A stretch of 64,000 bases of DNA from positions 124,012-188,011 of the forward strand of contig NZ_SWBP01000003.1 of assembly GCF_005116455.1 (NCBI RefSeq). The letters run 5' to 3'. Origin of the DNA: Pedobacter cryophilus (GTDB taxonomy: Bacteria; Bacteroidota; Bacteroidia; Sphingobacteriales; Sphingobacteriaceae). Shown piece after piece: positions 44,922 to 52,748 of the stretch. A program made the position numbers and the translations under genes. The number at the start of each line of letters is the position of its first letter. The stretch's first letter is position 1. A model generated the notes under the pieces. It saw nothing but the letters and a program-made list of their open reading frames with translations, ran no database searches and had not been told where the DNA came from.

Positions 44922-45851
44922 TTACTTAAGCTGTATCATCTTAAACAAGCTTAAAACATCTTTTTTTTTGCAAAGCTGTGTACCTAAATTCATGGTGGCA
45001 GCGGTGCCACAAGCCACTCCATATTGCATAACCTCTGTTAAATTTTTATGATTAGCCAAGCTTAAAACAATGCCAGCCAGCATACTATCACCGGCACCAA
45101 CGGTACTATTAATTTTAACTTTTGGAGGCATTACCCTAATGGTTTCATTTTTAGTAATTAATAACGCTCCAGAGGCACCTAAAGAAACCACCACCACCTC
45201 ACATTTACTATTATTAATCACTTCTTTAGCTACTTCTTCTACCTCAGTCACTTTTATCTCCTCTTTACCTACCAAAGAACTAAGTTCTTTTAAATTGGGT
45301 TTTATTAAATAAACGCCTGCTTTTATGGCCTTTTTTAAAGCTTCACCAGAGGTATCAATAATTAACCTTGCATTTTTTTTACGAGCAATTTTTGATAACC
45401 GTACAAAAATATCATCGGGTAAATTTGGAGATAAGCCGCCGCTAGAGACAATGTATTTTACATTTTTTAAACCTTTAATGATGCTTAAACAAGTTAACCA
45501 TTCTTGCTTATACAGTTTTGTAGAAGGCATACCAAAACGAAATTGTTGGTTAGATGCTGTTTCTAAAACCATTAAATTTTCTCGGGTATTTTCTTTAGTT
45601 TCTATAATAATAGATTCTACCAGCTCATTGGCCAATAATTTACTAAATGTTTTACCGGTATAGCCACCTGCAAAATAGATAGCGGTGGCGTTTCCGCCAA
45701 GTTTATGGATGGCTCTTGCTACATTAATACCACCTCCACCGGGTTCATATACTGGGTTTGAACAGGTTAATTTTTTTTCGGGAATTAATTTTACCACAGT
45801 AGTGCTTTTATCAATTGCCGGACTAAAGGTGATGGTAACAATTGCAGCCAT
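44922..45851 (-). CDS. pfkB: 6-phosphofructokinase II (Pfk-2), PfkB family
   Basis: Started at the ATG at 45,851 (MAAIVTITFSPAIDKS) the protein has 309 residues, the same as E. coli PfkB, and follows it closely: PVYEPGGGGINVARAI, TAIYFAGGYTGK, NARLIIDTSGEAL, IKPNLKELS and NSTVGAGDSMLAG with the catalytic Asp. A longer frame with 17 extra residues exists but aligns to nothing. It phosphorylates fructose-6-phosphate. LacC-type tagatose-6-phosphate kinase or FruK are alternatives, less likely given the PfkB-like GGGGINVARA. It lies 96 bases after the YtxH gene and may share its promoter. A PfkB-family kinase is also a member of the DosR regulon of Mycobacterium. Confidence 0.87.
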   Translation of the reverse strand: MAAIVTITFSPAIDKSTTVVKLIPEKKLTCSNPVYEPGGGGINVARAIHKLGGNATAIYFAGGYTGKTFSKLLANELVESIIIETKENTRENLMVLETASNQQFRFGMPSTKLYKQEWLTCLSIIKGLKNVKYIVSSGGLSPNLPDDIFVRLSKIARKKNARLIIDTSGEALKKAIKAGVYLIKPNLKELSSLVGKEEIKVTEVEEVAKEVINNSKCEVVVVSLGASGALLITKNETIRVMPPKVKINSTVGAGDSMLAGIVLSLANHKNLTEVMQYGVACGTAATMNLGTQLCKKKDVLSLFKMIQLK

Positions 45852-45947
45852 TTCTGGCTTTGTAACCTCTGTGTGTCTTGTGGTTAAAATTTCACCTCGC
45901 ATAAAGCACCTTATTTTATTGGGTTTAAATCAAATAGTGTCTTGTTT

Positions 45948-46208
45948 TTACGAATTAATTTTATTTGGAAAACGCTGAATCTTATTACTCACTTGTTCTA
46001 AATTATCTTTTAAAACATCTCTAATTTCTTCTAAATTCTCTTTTCCATCGGCTAAACTATTACTAAAAGAATTAAAGAGTCCTTTACCTTTTTTAACAAT
46101 TTTTCTTCTGGTTCTTTTTCCTTTATCAGGAGCAAACAAAGTTCCTAAAGCTGCCCCTGCAGCAAAAAGAATAATAAAACCCAACAATATTTTCCCTGAA
46201 TTTTTCAT
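45948..46208 (-). CDS. YtxH domain-containing small membrane protein
   Basis: An 86-residue protein starting MKNSGKILLGFIILFAAGAALGTLFAPDKG: one transmembrane helix followed by the APDKGKRTRRKI motif of YtxH/DUF883-like stress proteins and an amphipathic C-terminal helix. I choose the ATG at 46,208, not the one at 46,229, because the predicted -7 box is at 46,234-46,241 and transcription would begin at about the upper ATG. The role is unknown; family members are linked to general stress. Confidence 0.8.
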   Translation of the reverse strand: MKNSGKILLGFIILFAAGAALGTLFAPDKGKRTRRKIVKKGKGLFNSFSNSLADGKENLEEIRDVLKDNLEQVSNKIQRFPNKINS

Positions 46209-46233
46209 GGTGATTAAGTTATTTTTCATGTTA

Positions 46234-46276
46234 CAAACATAAAGATTGATGGTTTTTATAGCGCTGATTTACATCA
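46234..46276 (-). promoter_or_regulatory. FNR-like box plus consensus -7 element for the YtxH gene
   Basis: TGATTTACATCA at 46,265-46,276, 23 bases, then a perfect TATGTTTG on the minus strand (46,241-46,234). One of the two best examples of the shared promoter layout. Confidence 0.82.
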
Positions 46277-46367
46277 AGCGTTAATTTGATTTTACTCAAT
46301 TTTGATTTAAAATGGTTTTGATTTTTTAAGCTAAAATGCTTTTTAAAATCATAATCAACCGTCTATT

Positions 46368-46410
46368 TGATCTGCATCAATACCAATATCTTAACTATAT
46401 GATAAGTTTA
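46368..46410 (+). promoter_or_regulatory. FNR-like box plus -7 element for the baeRF-like gene
   Basis: Perfect extended palindrome TTGATCTGCATCAA (core 46,368-46,379), 23 bases, then TAAGTTTA at 46,403-46,410. Back to back with the YtxH promoter, so two such boxes control a divergent pair. Confidence 0.8.
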
Positions 46411-46447
46411 TATTCAATACAATTAGCATTTAATTAGAGTATAGAAA

Positions 46448-46912
46448 ATGAAAAGAAATACCTATCACCCTGACAGAATTGTAGGAGTTTGGATGGATTA
46501 CAAACATGCCTATTTAGTTAAATTAACAGATCAAGTATTGGTTGAAGAGTTAAAATCAGAAGAACATATAACAGGCGAAAATAATATCACTCGCCTTAAT
46601 AATATACCTTTTAGTCAGGCTGATAAACAAAACCATGAACGACTTAATCAGCATAAATTTTTAAAAAAGATTATCAATCGTTTAAAAGAAGAAGAATACG
46701 CCTATATTTTTGGCCCTGGTGAAGCAAAACAAGGCTTAGTGAATTTGATTGATAAAGAAGGTCGGCATTTTCCATGCAAAATTGTAGGTTTAGAAAGTGC
46801 TAATAAATTAACGCCTAACCAATTAATACAAAAAGTTAAAGATTTTTTTAGGAGCCTTAAATTTGAAGATACTAAAAGAAGGCTAAATTTAGGCATCAAA
46901 GAAAACGCATAA
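46448..46912 (+). CDS. baeRF-family (eRF1-like) translational machinery protein
   Basis: A 154-residue soluble protein. VGVWMDYKHAYLVKL at the N-terminus, EEYAYIFGPGEAKQGLVNLID in the middle and CKIVGLESANKLTPNQLIQKVKDFF at the end match the short bacterial proteins related to eRF1 domain 2/3 (often called translational machinery or host-attachment proteins), with the GPGEAK segment as the hallmark. These are proposed to act on stalled or hibernating ribosomes, mostly by inference. Its FNR-like promoter suggests use during stasis or low oxygen. Confidence 0.72.
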   Translation: MKRNTYHPDRIVGVWMDYKHAYLVKLTDQVLVEELKSEEHITGENNITRLNNIPFSQADKQNHERLNQHKFLKKIINRLKEEEYAYIFGPGEAKQGLVNLIDKEGRHFPCKIVGLESANKLTPNQLIQKVKDFFRSLKFEDTKRRLNLGIKENA

Positions 46913-47040
46913 ATCAGTATTTAATTCTCTATCAAATTTATAAATCAAGCTTAATTTATTTTGGCGTCTTATGATGTAAATCACTATTATTTGATAAGAT
47001 GTTGAAATAAATTGAGTTTGATAAATAGCAATATATTTTT

Positions 47041-47722
47041 TCTGTGTGGGCTTTGTGGTTAATTTTTAGACACGGATTTCACGAATTTTCACGAATGCTA
47101 GATTGTCGATATTTCCTCCGTTCTCTTTGTGAATTCTTTGTGGGCTTTGTGGTTAATTTTTGCCACAGATTATTGAGTTAATTCTATTTGGTTGTTTTTT
47201 GCCACGAATTTCACGAATTTTCACGAATGATAGATTGACGACTTCCCTCTGTGGGCTTTGCGGATTCTTTGTGGGCTTTGTGGTTGATTTTTTGCCACAG
47301 ATTATAAGGATTTCACAGATTATTGAGTTAATTCTATTTGGTTATTTTTTGCCACGAATTTCACGAATTTTCACGAATGATAGATTGACGACATTCCCTC
47401 TGTGGGCTTTGTGAATTCTTTGTGTACTTTGTGGTTAATTTTCAACTCGAATTTTCACGAATGCTAAATTGCCGACATATCCTCTGTTCTCTTTGTGAAT
47501 TCTTTGGGTGCTTTGTGGTTAATTTTAGACACAGATTATAAGGATTTCACAGATTATTGAGTTAATTCTATTTGGTTATTTTTTGCCACGAATTTCACGA
47601 ATTTTCACGAATGCTAAATTGCCGACATTTCCTCTGTTCTCTTTGTGAATTTTTTGTGGGCTTTGTGGTTAATTTTTAACACGGATTATTAGGATTTCAC
47701 GGATTACTTTGTGGTTAATTTT
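47041..47722. repeat. Composite cluster of dispersed intergenic repeats
   Basis: Three modules alternate. Module A (CTTTGTGGGCTTTGTGGTTAA and variants) occurs about seven times, for example near 47,043, 47,145, 47,268, 47,420, 47,510, 47,655 and 47,703. Module B (CACGAATTTCACGAATTTTC) occurs fully near 47,202, 47,352 and 47,586 and partly near 47,073 and 47,447. Module C (CAGATTATAAGGATTTCACA, then TTGAGTTAATTCTATTTGG) occurs near 47,297 and 47,531 with partial copies near 47,166 and 47,680. Copies differ by a few bases. The order C-B-A recurs with a period of about 120-150 bases. It is not a CRISPR array: units are of unequal length and there are no unique spacers. Confidence 0.8.
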
Positions 47723-47736
47723 CACCGCAAATCCAT

Positions 47737-47770
47737 AAAAAAGCTGCCTCAATCTAATGAGACAGCTTTT
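47737..47770 (-). terminator. Intrinsic terminator after the BON-domain gene
   Basis: On the minus strand AAAAGCTGTCTC, an 8-base loop and GAGGCAGCTTTT form a 12-pair stem with one G-U pair, followed by TT. The stem's own T run closes the tail. It lies about 70 bases after the gene's stop. Confidence 0.75.
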
Positions 47771-47842
47771 CGACAGGGAATTAGCTCCATGTATAACAGG
47801 AAGCCAACTCCCTGCCTGTTCATTCATAGGTAGAATGTTTCT

Positions 47843-48517
47843 TTATTCCTCAAAAACAAATTCAGGAACTTCAATTTCTATTTTACTGATCACACTGATC
47901 ACACCAGGTGCAGCCCAAGCGGCTCTTTCGGCATCTTCTTTTTCCACAAATGATCTTACTTTTCCGGTAAGGGTAACTTTACTGCCCTCTACTTCTACCG
48001 TTACTTTTCCAGCATCTATAGTTGCGCTTCTATGAAAAGCAGCGTTAATTTTTTGCTTAATATCTGTAGATGTAATTTTAGGTTTTACGTTAATTAAATT
48101 AATTACAGACCGTACACCAGATAAGTTTTCAATAGCTGTTTTGGCATTGGTACGTTGGTATTCCCATTCTACCTCTCCTTCTAACTTCACAATACCATCT
48201 TCTACCTTAATTTTAATTTTTTCTTCTTGTACTGCTGTATGCCATTTTAGAGCATTTAATACCGCTTCGGCAATTTCAGTATCTGATTTTTTAAAGCTTG
48301 GAGAAAGACCAACCTGAATTTCTTCGGCCACTGCTTTTACGCCAACTACTCTTTTAGCGGCTTTTTCTGCCGATGCTTTTTTAGAATAATTATCAACCAT
48401 TCCTGATAAGGTTACGATACCGTTTTTAACAGCCACTCCTATTTCCGAAGCATTTAAGAATGGTTCCCATTTAATTTCTTCCATTACATCTCTTTGGATT
48501 TCGATATCAGTTTTCAT
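47843..48517 (-). CDS. Three-domain BON protein (OsmY-like)
   Basis: A 224-residue protein of three BON repeats, each about 70 residues: EIQRDVMEEIKWEP...VVGVKAVAEEIQV, EIAEAVLNALKWHT...LSGVRSVINLINV and DIKQKINAAFHRSA...APGVISVISKIEI. Each has the usual helix, the ...GIVTLSG/KVTLTG strand and the conserved Gly. No signal peptide is seen, unlike OsmY, so a cytoplasmic location is more likely. BON domains bind phospholipid or other surfaces. The gene is in the FNR-like promoter set. Confidence 0.87.
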   Translation of the reverse strand: MKTDIEIQRDVMEEIKWEPFLNASEIGVAVKNGIVTLSGMVDNYSKKASAEKAAKRVVGVKAVAEEIQVGLSPSFKKSDTEIAEAVLNALKWHTAVQEEKIKIKVEDGIVKLEGEVEWEYQRTNAKTAIENLSGVRSVINLINVKPKITSTDIKQKINAAFHRSATIDAGKVTVEVEGSKVTLTGKVRSFVEKEDAERAAWAAPGVISVISKIEIEVPEFVFEE

Positions 48518-48557
48518 AATCTGAAATTTTAAAATTTTGTTAATTTATTTTGTTGAA

Positions 48558-48600
48558 CAAAGTAACAGTTAATTGAATTTTTGCGAGATGATCAGAATCA
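48558..48600 (-). promoter_or_regulatory. FNR-like box plus -7 element for the BON gene
   Basis: TGATCAGAATCA at 48,589-48,600, 23 bases, then TTACTTTG on the minus strand (48,565-48,558). Only the second base of the TAnnTTTG consensus differs. Confidence 0.78.
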
Positions 48601-48653
48601 AACTGATTGTTGATTGTGATAGGTAATATCGCTGATTCTGTTTCGCGAAATTC

Positions 48654-49178
48654 TTAAACCTGATCAATTTTAATAGGCGCTTTAGCTTTACGATTGATTT
48701 CATACTCGGCCAGTTGAGATAAACGATCGTCAATTTGCTTTTCATTAATTTCGGCCTCGTGAAAAACAACAGCAGCTCTTTCCATATCTAACATGTTGGC
48801 GTAAGCTGTTGCAGTACCGTATAAGCTAATTTTGTAATGATTAATTACTTGAATAAAAGCTAAAATACAAGCATCTTTTACTTCAGCATCTGTACAATAA
48901 GACAGCTTTTCATCAGCATCTTCAATTAAAGCCTGCATTACTGGATTGTTAAGACTTAGAGAACTCATTTGCTCGTCTTCAAAAAATTTCTCCATCTTTT
49001 TAACATGTTGATCTACAAAATCAAGATATTTTTGGAGTACCATTTTTAATTTTACCGAATCGGCTTTCATAAGCCATTCTCCTAAACTGGTTTTTAAACG
49101 TATTTCTGCATTTGTAAACTTAGAGGCATCAAAATCCAATAGATGATGCAGGGTGGCTATTGAAGGCGTATTTTCCAT
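48654..49178 (-). CDS. YciE/YciF-type ferritin-like protein (DUF892)
   Basis: A 174-residue all-helical protein. TLHHLLDFDASKFTNAE, the helix WLMKADSVKLKMVLQKYLDFVDQHVKKMEKFF, DAEVKDACILAFIQVINHYKISLYGTATAYANML and AVVFHEAEINEKQIDDRLSQLA reproduce the DUF892 four-helix layout with Glu, Asp and His positions of a possible di-metal site. Related YciE/YciF proteins respond to stress. A consensus FNR-like promoter lies 54 bases upstream. Confidence 0.82.
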   Translation of the reverse strand: MENTPSIATLHHLLDFDASKFTNAEIRLKTSLGEWLMKADSVKLKMVLQKYLDFVDQHVKKMEKFFEDEQMSSLSLNNPVMQALIEDADEKLSYCTDAEVKDACILAFIQVINHYKISLYGTATAYANMLDMERAAVVFHEAEINEKQIDDRLSQLAEYEINRKAKAPIKIDQV

Positions 49179-49200
49179 GATTTATTTGTTTTTATAATCA

Positions 49201-49243
49201 CAAAAGTATAGGTTAAGCCACAAGTAGAGCCTGATTTGAATCA
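49201..49243 (-). promoter_or_regulatory. FNR-like box plus consensus -7 element for the DUF892 gene
   Basis: TGATTTGAATCA at 49,232-49,243, 23 bases, then a perfect TACTTTTG on the minus strand (49,208-49,201). The start codon is 23 bases downstream of the -7 box. Confidence 0.82.
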
Positions 49244-49313
49244 AACAGCAGAATGATAAGTGTCAATTTTATAAAGTAAATTGATTCATCTAAATCATAA
49301 TAAATTTCATAAG

Positions 49314-49889
49314 TTATCCTAAATATTTCCTTTTCAATACCCAATACAAACCTTTAACATTGGCTTCCCATTTTGGTAATAAATAAGCTAAAACAATTTC
49401 TTCTAACAAATCTAAAGCGGTAACTAAAACCATGAAATAAAACAGCGGATAAATAGGCCCGATGATGAAAAACAAAATCAAAAATGCAGCTTGTAATACA
49501 GCGGCTACTTTAGCCAAATAAGTATGAAAACTGCTCATTTTATGATATTTAATTAAGGAAATAGAGAGCTGTAAAATATATAATATCAATAATGTGATTA
49601 CAAAAATGCTTTGATCCCATAAAAAATCGGGTTCAAACGCTATGATACCAATAATAGCTACCGCAATAGTAAAATCATCAGCAACAGAATCTAATTTGGC
49701 ACCCAATAAACTATTCACATCATATTTTCGGGCTAAATAACCATCTATGGCATCGGTAAAAAAGCTAATGCAAAGCAGTATTGAAAATGTTTTTAGCTGG
49801 TTATTTGTTATTAACAGCAGCAATATGGGTGCTGCTATTAATCTATAAGCAGTAATGGCATTTACCATATAATAAATGTGCTTATTCAT
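49314..49889 (-). CDS. CDP-alcohol phosphatidyltransferase family membrane protein
   Basis: A 191-residue protein with about five hydrophobic segments. DAIDGYLARKYDVNSLLGAKLDSVADD fits the family signature DGxxAR-x8-G-x3-D-x3-D and binds CDP-diacylglycerol and metal. I take the ATG at 49,889, which overlaps the CdsA gene by 8 bases; the longer frame begins with TTG. The enzyme would condense CDP-diacylglycerol with an alcohol such as glycerol-3-phosphate, serine or inositol phosphate. Following CdsA directly, it uses its product. Confidence 0.8.
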   Translation of the reverse strand: MNKHIYYMVNAITAYRLIAAPILLLLITNNQLKTFSILLCISFFTDAIDGYLARKYDVNSLLGAKLDSVADDFTIAVAIIGIIAFEPDFLWDQSIFVITLLILYILQLSISLIKYHKMSSFHTYLAKVAAVLQAAFLILFFIIGPIYPLFYFMVLVTALDLLEEIVLAYLLPKWEANVKGLYWVLKRKYLG

Positions 49890-50706
49890 ATTTAAAACAC
49901 AATAAATAGCTAAAAACAAAAGGGGCTGATCCTAAAAGAGAATCAAAACGATCTAACATTCCGCCATGACCTGGTAAAATATTTCCGGTGTCTTTAATAT
50001 TAAGATTTCTTTTTAAAAGCGATTTAATAAAATCTCCATAAGTACCTGTTACAACTACAATTAAGGCCATAATTAGCCAATCTAAAGGACTAATAATGGT
50101 GAAGTATAAACTAATAAGATAGGTTATCCATAAAGTAGCCACAAAACCACCGGCACTTCCCTCCCATGTTTTTAATGGTGAAACGCGTTTAAATAAAGCT
50201 AAATGACCAAAGCTTTTGCCTACTAAATAAGCAAAAGAATCGCTGGTCCATAGCATCAAAAAATAACCTAAAATAATTTGATATTGATAGCTTCCTTGCC
50301 TATCTGTTAAAAAAGCAATGGCTACTAAAAAACAAAGAGGAATAGTGATGTAAAAAACGCCTAAAAAAGTAAATGCTAAATTGTAAAATGGATTTTTTGC
50401 AAAGTGATACAATTCTGTAAGGTAAATGCCAAATGCCAGAGGAATGTTAATGAGTAAAATTTTCCATTGGCTATGATCAATACTTACTAATAAAGTAGTA
50501 ATTATTAACCCGATTGATAAAAGAAGACCTGCAAATTTTCTAGATGTAACTTCTTTAGTGCTAAATAAACCATAAAACTCTAATAAAGCGAGTGTATTAA
50601 TGGTTAAGAGTAAAACAATAAAACTGTAAACACTAAAATAAATTGATGGTATAATCACCAATATTAAGGCAATTCCGGTAATTGTTCGTTTGATAAAATT
50701 ATTCAT
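49882..50706 (-). CDS. cdsA: Phosphatidate cytidylyltransferase
   Basis: A 274-residue integral membrane protein with about eight helices, started at the ATG at 50,706 (MNNFIKRTITG). The C-terminus carries SLLKRNLNIKDTGNILPGHGGMLDRFDS (20-residue core KRN..KD..LPGHGG..DRFD), the CDS signature, and WTSDSFAYLVGKSFG precedes it. It makes CDP-diacylglycerol from phosphatidate and CTP, the branch point of phospholipid synthesis. It overlaps the CDP-alcohol transferase gene. Because a second, housekeeping cdsA may exist elsewhere, this copy could be condition-specific. Confidence 0.88.
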   Translation of the reverse strand: MNNFIKRTITGIALILVIIPSIYFSVYSFIVLLLTINTLALLEFYGLFSTKEVTSRKFAGLLLSIGLIITTLLVSIDHSQWKILLINIPLAFGIYLTELYHFAKNPFYNLAFTFLGVFYITIPLCFLVAIAFLTDRQGSYQYQIILGYFLMLWTSDSFAYLVGKSFGHLALFKRVSPLKTWEGSAGGFVATLWITYLISLYFTIISPLDWLIMALIVVVTGTYGDFIKSLLKRNLNIKDTGNILPGHGGMLDRFDSLLGSAPFVFSYLLCFKYE

Positions 50707-50746
50707 GGTGAACAATTTAGAATAGCATTAATGATGTTTTGAGCAA

Positions 50747-51487
50747 TTATCTGGCTAAATAACCTCCATCTACCGGGTAATAACTACCGGTTACAAATGA
50801 TGCTTTATCGCTGCCTAACCATAAAATTAATTCGGCAACTTCTTCACTTTTCCCAAAACGCCCAATAGGATGCAATGCTACAATTTGGCTTCTAATCCCA
50901 TTATCTAAAACCTTTAACATGGGCGTATCAATAAATCCAGGGCCAACAGCATTCACCCTAATATTTAATGCCGAATATTCTAAAGCTGCATTTTGAGAAA
51001 GCCCCACTACCCCATGTTTTGCTGCCGCATAGGCTGATGAACCTGCAAAACCAACGGCACCTAAAATAGATGAAATGTTAATTATGCTACCTCTTCCGTT
51101 TTTAAGCATGGCAGGTATTTGATATTTAAGACCGTAAAAAACGCTGTTTAAATTCACATTAATTACATGCTGAAAGTCTTCAATGGTGAGGTCAATGAGT
51201 GGCTCTATTTCGCCAGATATTCCAGCATTATTTACAGCTATATCAAGCTTTCCGTAAGCTTTTACAGCAAAATTAACCAGTTCTTTCATCTCTTCTGGCT
51301 GAGAAACATCGGCTTTAAAAGACGATGCATTTCCACCCAAGTAACGTATGTTTTTGGTAACAGCTTCTACTTCATATTCATTAATATCAGACAATACCAC
51401 ACTTGCTCCCTGCTTTGCAAACAACTCTGCTGTAGCTTTCCCAATTCCAGAAGCAGCTCCAGTTACAATCACAGTTTTATTTTTCAT
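50747..51487 (-). CDS. Short-chain dehydrogenase/reductase
   Basis: A 246-residue classical SDR. VTGAASGIGKATAELFA binds NAD(P), VNNAGISGE is the NNAG motif, and INISSILGAVGFAGSSAYAAAKHGV gives the catalytic Ser and Tyr-x3-Lys; VNAVGPGFIDTPML and FVTGSYYPVDGGYLAR close the fold. It resembles glucose-1-dehydrogenase and cyclopentanol-dehydrogenase type SDRs. The Asp in VVLSDINEYE suggests NAD preference. It lies 41 bases upstream of cdsA and has a TGATATTCATCA palindrome 90 bases before its start. Substrate unknown. Confidence 0.85.
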   Translation of the reverse strand: MKNKTVIVTGAASGIGKATAELFAKQGASVVLSDINEYEVEAVTKNIRYLGGNASSFKADVSQPEEMKELVNFAVKAYGKLDIAVNNAGISGEIEPLIDLTIEDFQHVINVNLNSVFYGLKYQIPAMLKNGRGSIINISSILGAVGFAGSSAYAAAKHGVVGLSQNAALEYSALNIRVNAVGPGFIDTPMLKVLDNGIRSQIVALHPIGRFGKSEEVAELILWLGSDKASFVTGSYYPVDGGYLAR

Positions 51488-51543
51488 TTTGGTAAATTTT
51501 ATCTTTCAAATTATATTAAAAGACAAATTTATGTTGACACCCT

Positions 51544-51588
51544 TAAAGGTTACTTAACCAAAAATAGCTTAGCAATTGATATTCATCA
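51544..51588 (-). promoter_or_regulatory. FNR-like palindrome upstream of the SDR gene (non-standard spacing)
   Basis: TGATATTCATCA at 51,577-51,588. The nearest -7-like element on the minus strand is AACCTTTA after 25, not 23, bases. The site sits between the DinB gene's stop and the SDR start, where a regulatory element is expected, but it is a weaker example. Confidence 0.4.
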
Positions 51589-51590
51589 TA

Positions 51591-52040
51591 TTAACCGTAT
51601 TTTAAAGTAAGGGAGAGTTGCCCGGCATGGTAAGCAGTATGAGAAATAATGCGGCCTACGGCTTCTGCTTTAGTTTTTGTACCAAACTCTTTTGTGGTAA
51701 TAATTTGAGCCCAATCTGTATCGGTTTGTTTTTCTATAATTGATTTTAGTTGATCAAAAGCCTGTTGTTGATAAGCTAACAGTTCTTCAAGATTTGTCCA
51801 TTCGCCAGTATCATGTTGAGCAATTACCGTTTTTGCTTGTACAGATAATTCTAAAAAACCAAATACGTTTTTAGCGAATAACAATTCTACATCAGCAATA
51901 TGGCGTATTAAAAAACCAGCGCTGTTTTTTGTATTTACTAATTTTTTGGTGAGTTGATCTTCTGTTAAACCGATAAGCAAATTAGAAAATCTTGTTCTTG
52001 CTTCTGTTAAGGTTTGCAGGTAAGCTTGTGTGGTATTCAT
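51591..52040 (-). CDS. DinB family protein
   Basis: A 149-residue four-helix protein. RFSNLLIGLTEDQL, AGFLIRHIADVELLFAKNVFG and GRIISHTAYHAGQLSLTLKYG supply the three His of the DinB metal site. DinB-like proteins include mycothiol- and bacillithiol-dependent transferases, but most are uncharacterised. It is the last gene of the ABC transporter operon, 13 bases after the ATPase. Confidence 0.82.
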   Translation of the reverse strand: MNTTQAYLQTLTEARTRFSNLLIGLTEDQLTKKLVNTKNSAGFLIRHIADVELLFAKNVFGFLELSVQAKTVIAQHDTGEWTNLEELLAYQQQAFDQLKSIIEKQTDTDWAQIITTKEFGTKTKAEAVGRIISHTAYHAGQLSLTLKYG

Positions 52041-52052
52041 AATCTATTATTT

Positions 52053-52748
52053 TTAGGTGTATTGGTCTATATTGATAATTTTCCCATCTTCCATTTCAAT
52101 CACTCGGTCTGTTCTTTTTGCAAAGCCTTCATCATGGGTAACCATTAATAAAGTTTGATTAAATTCTTTAGTGAGTTCTTCAAAAATATGAAAGACCAAC
52201 TCCCCATTTTTCTTATCTAAATTACCAGTAGGTTCATCGCCCATAATAATATTTGGATCATTTATTAATGCCCTGGCAATAGCCACTCTTTGCTTTTCTC
52301 CACCAGAAATATGGTTAGCACTCTTTAGTGCTAAATGCTCAATCCCTAAAATTTTTAATTTTTCTATTGCCCGATGTTCTACTTCTTCTTTGGTGTATTT
52401 ATTGAGTTTTAAACCGGGTAACATCACGTTTTTTAAAACGCTAAACTCATTAAGCAGGTAATGAAACTGAAATACAAAGCCAATTTGTTCATTTCTAACT
52501 CGAGCCAATTCTGCTTCGCTTTTACCTTTCATGCTCATTTGATCAATAAAAAGTTCGCCTTCAAAATCGGTATCCATGGTAGAAAGAATATATAGCAAGG
52601 TAGATTTTCCGCATCCAGATTTCCCTACTATAGAAACAAATTCGCCTTTGTTGATAGAGACATTAATATCTTTTAATACCTGTACGGTTAAAGGTTCATG
52701 AAAATATTTTGAGATATTATGGGTCTCTAGTATAATTTGCTTCGTCAT
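52053..52748 (-). CDS. ABC transporter ATP-binding protein, LolD/MacB type
   Basis: A 231-residue ATPase. VSIVGKSGCGKSTLLYILS is Walker A, QFHYLLNEFSVLKNVMLPGLK the Q-loop region of LolD/MacB-type ATPases, HISGGEKQRVAIARAL the ABC signature and IIMGDEPTGNLDKKNGE Walker B. It powers the permease with which it overlaps by 1 base. Such systems move lipoproteins, peptides or toxic amphiphiles rather than importing solutes. Confidence 0.88.
   Translation of the reverse strand: MTKQIILETHNISKYFHEPLTVQVLKDINVSINKGEFVSIVGKSGCGKSTLLYILSTMDTDFEGELFIDQMSMKGKSEAELARVRNEQIGFVFQFHYLLNEFSVLKNVMLPGLKLNKYTKEEVEHRAIEKLKILGIEHLALKSANHISGGEKQRVAIARALINDPNIIMGDEPTGNLDKKNGELVFHIFEELTKEFNQTLLMVTHDEGFAKRTDRVIEMEDGKIINIDQYT

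Larger units (their letters stand above)
46913..47842. other. Gene-free region with dispersed repeat cluster and BON terminator
   Basis: No gene is supported in these 930 bases. An 84-codon plus-strand frame at 47,160-47,414 encodes only translated repeat units and is rejected. The bulk (47,041-47,722) is an array of three repeat modules, and the hairpin terminator of the BON-domain gene follows at 47,737-47,770. Confidence 0.7.

Noticed and set aside
45852-45902. A 17-residue N-terminal extension of PfkB
   Set aside because: Starting at 45,851 gives 309 residues and the same N-terminus as E. coli PfkB; the extension aligns to nothing.
44922-45978. Plus-strand frames of 80-112 codons opposite pfkB
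   Set aside because: They are antisense to a gene with strong family evidence, and none has a recognisable domain.
47160-47414. An 84-codon plus-strand frame
   Set aside because: The predicted protein is two copies of translated repeat modules and nothing else, so it is a by-product of the repeat cluster.
47041-47722. Possible CRISPR array
   Set aside because: Modules have unequal lengths, differ from copy to copy, are not separated by unique spacers of constant size, and no cas genes are near.
49281-49297. TGATTCATCTAAATCA as another regulatory box
   Set aside because: The half-sites are 8 rather than 4 bases apart and no -7 element follows at 23 bases.
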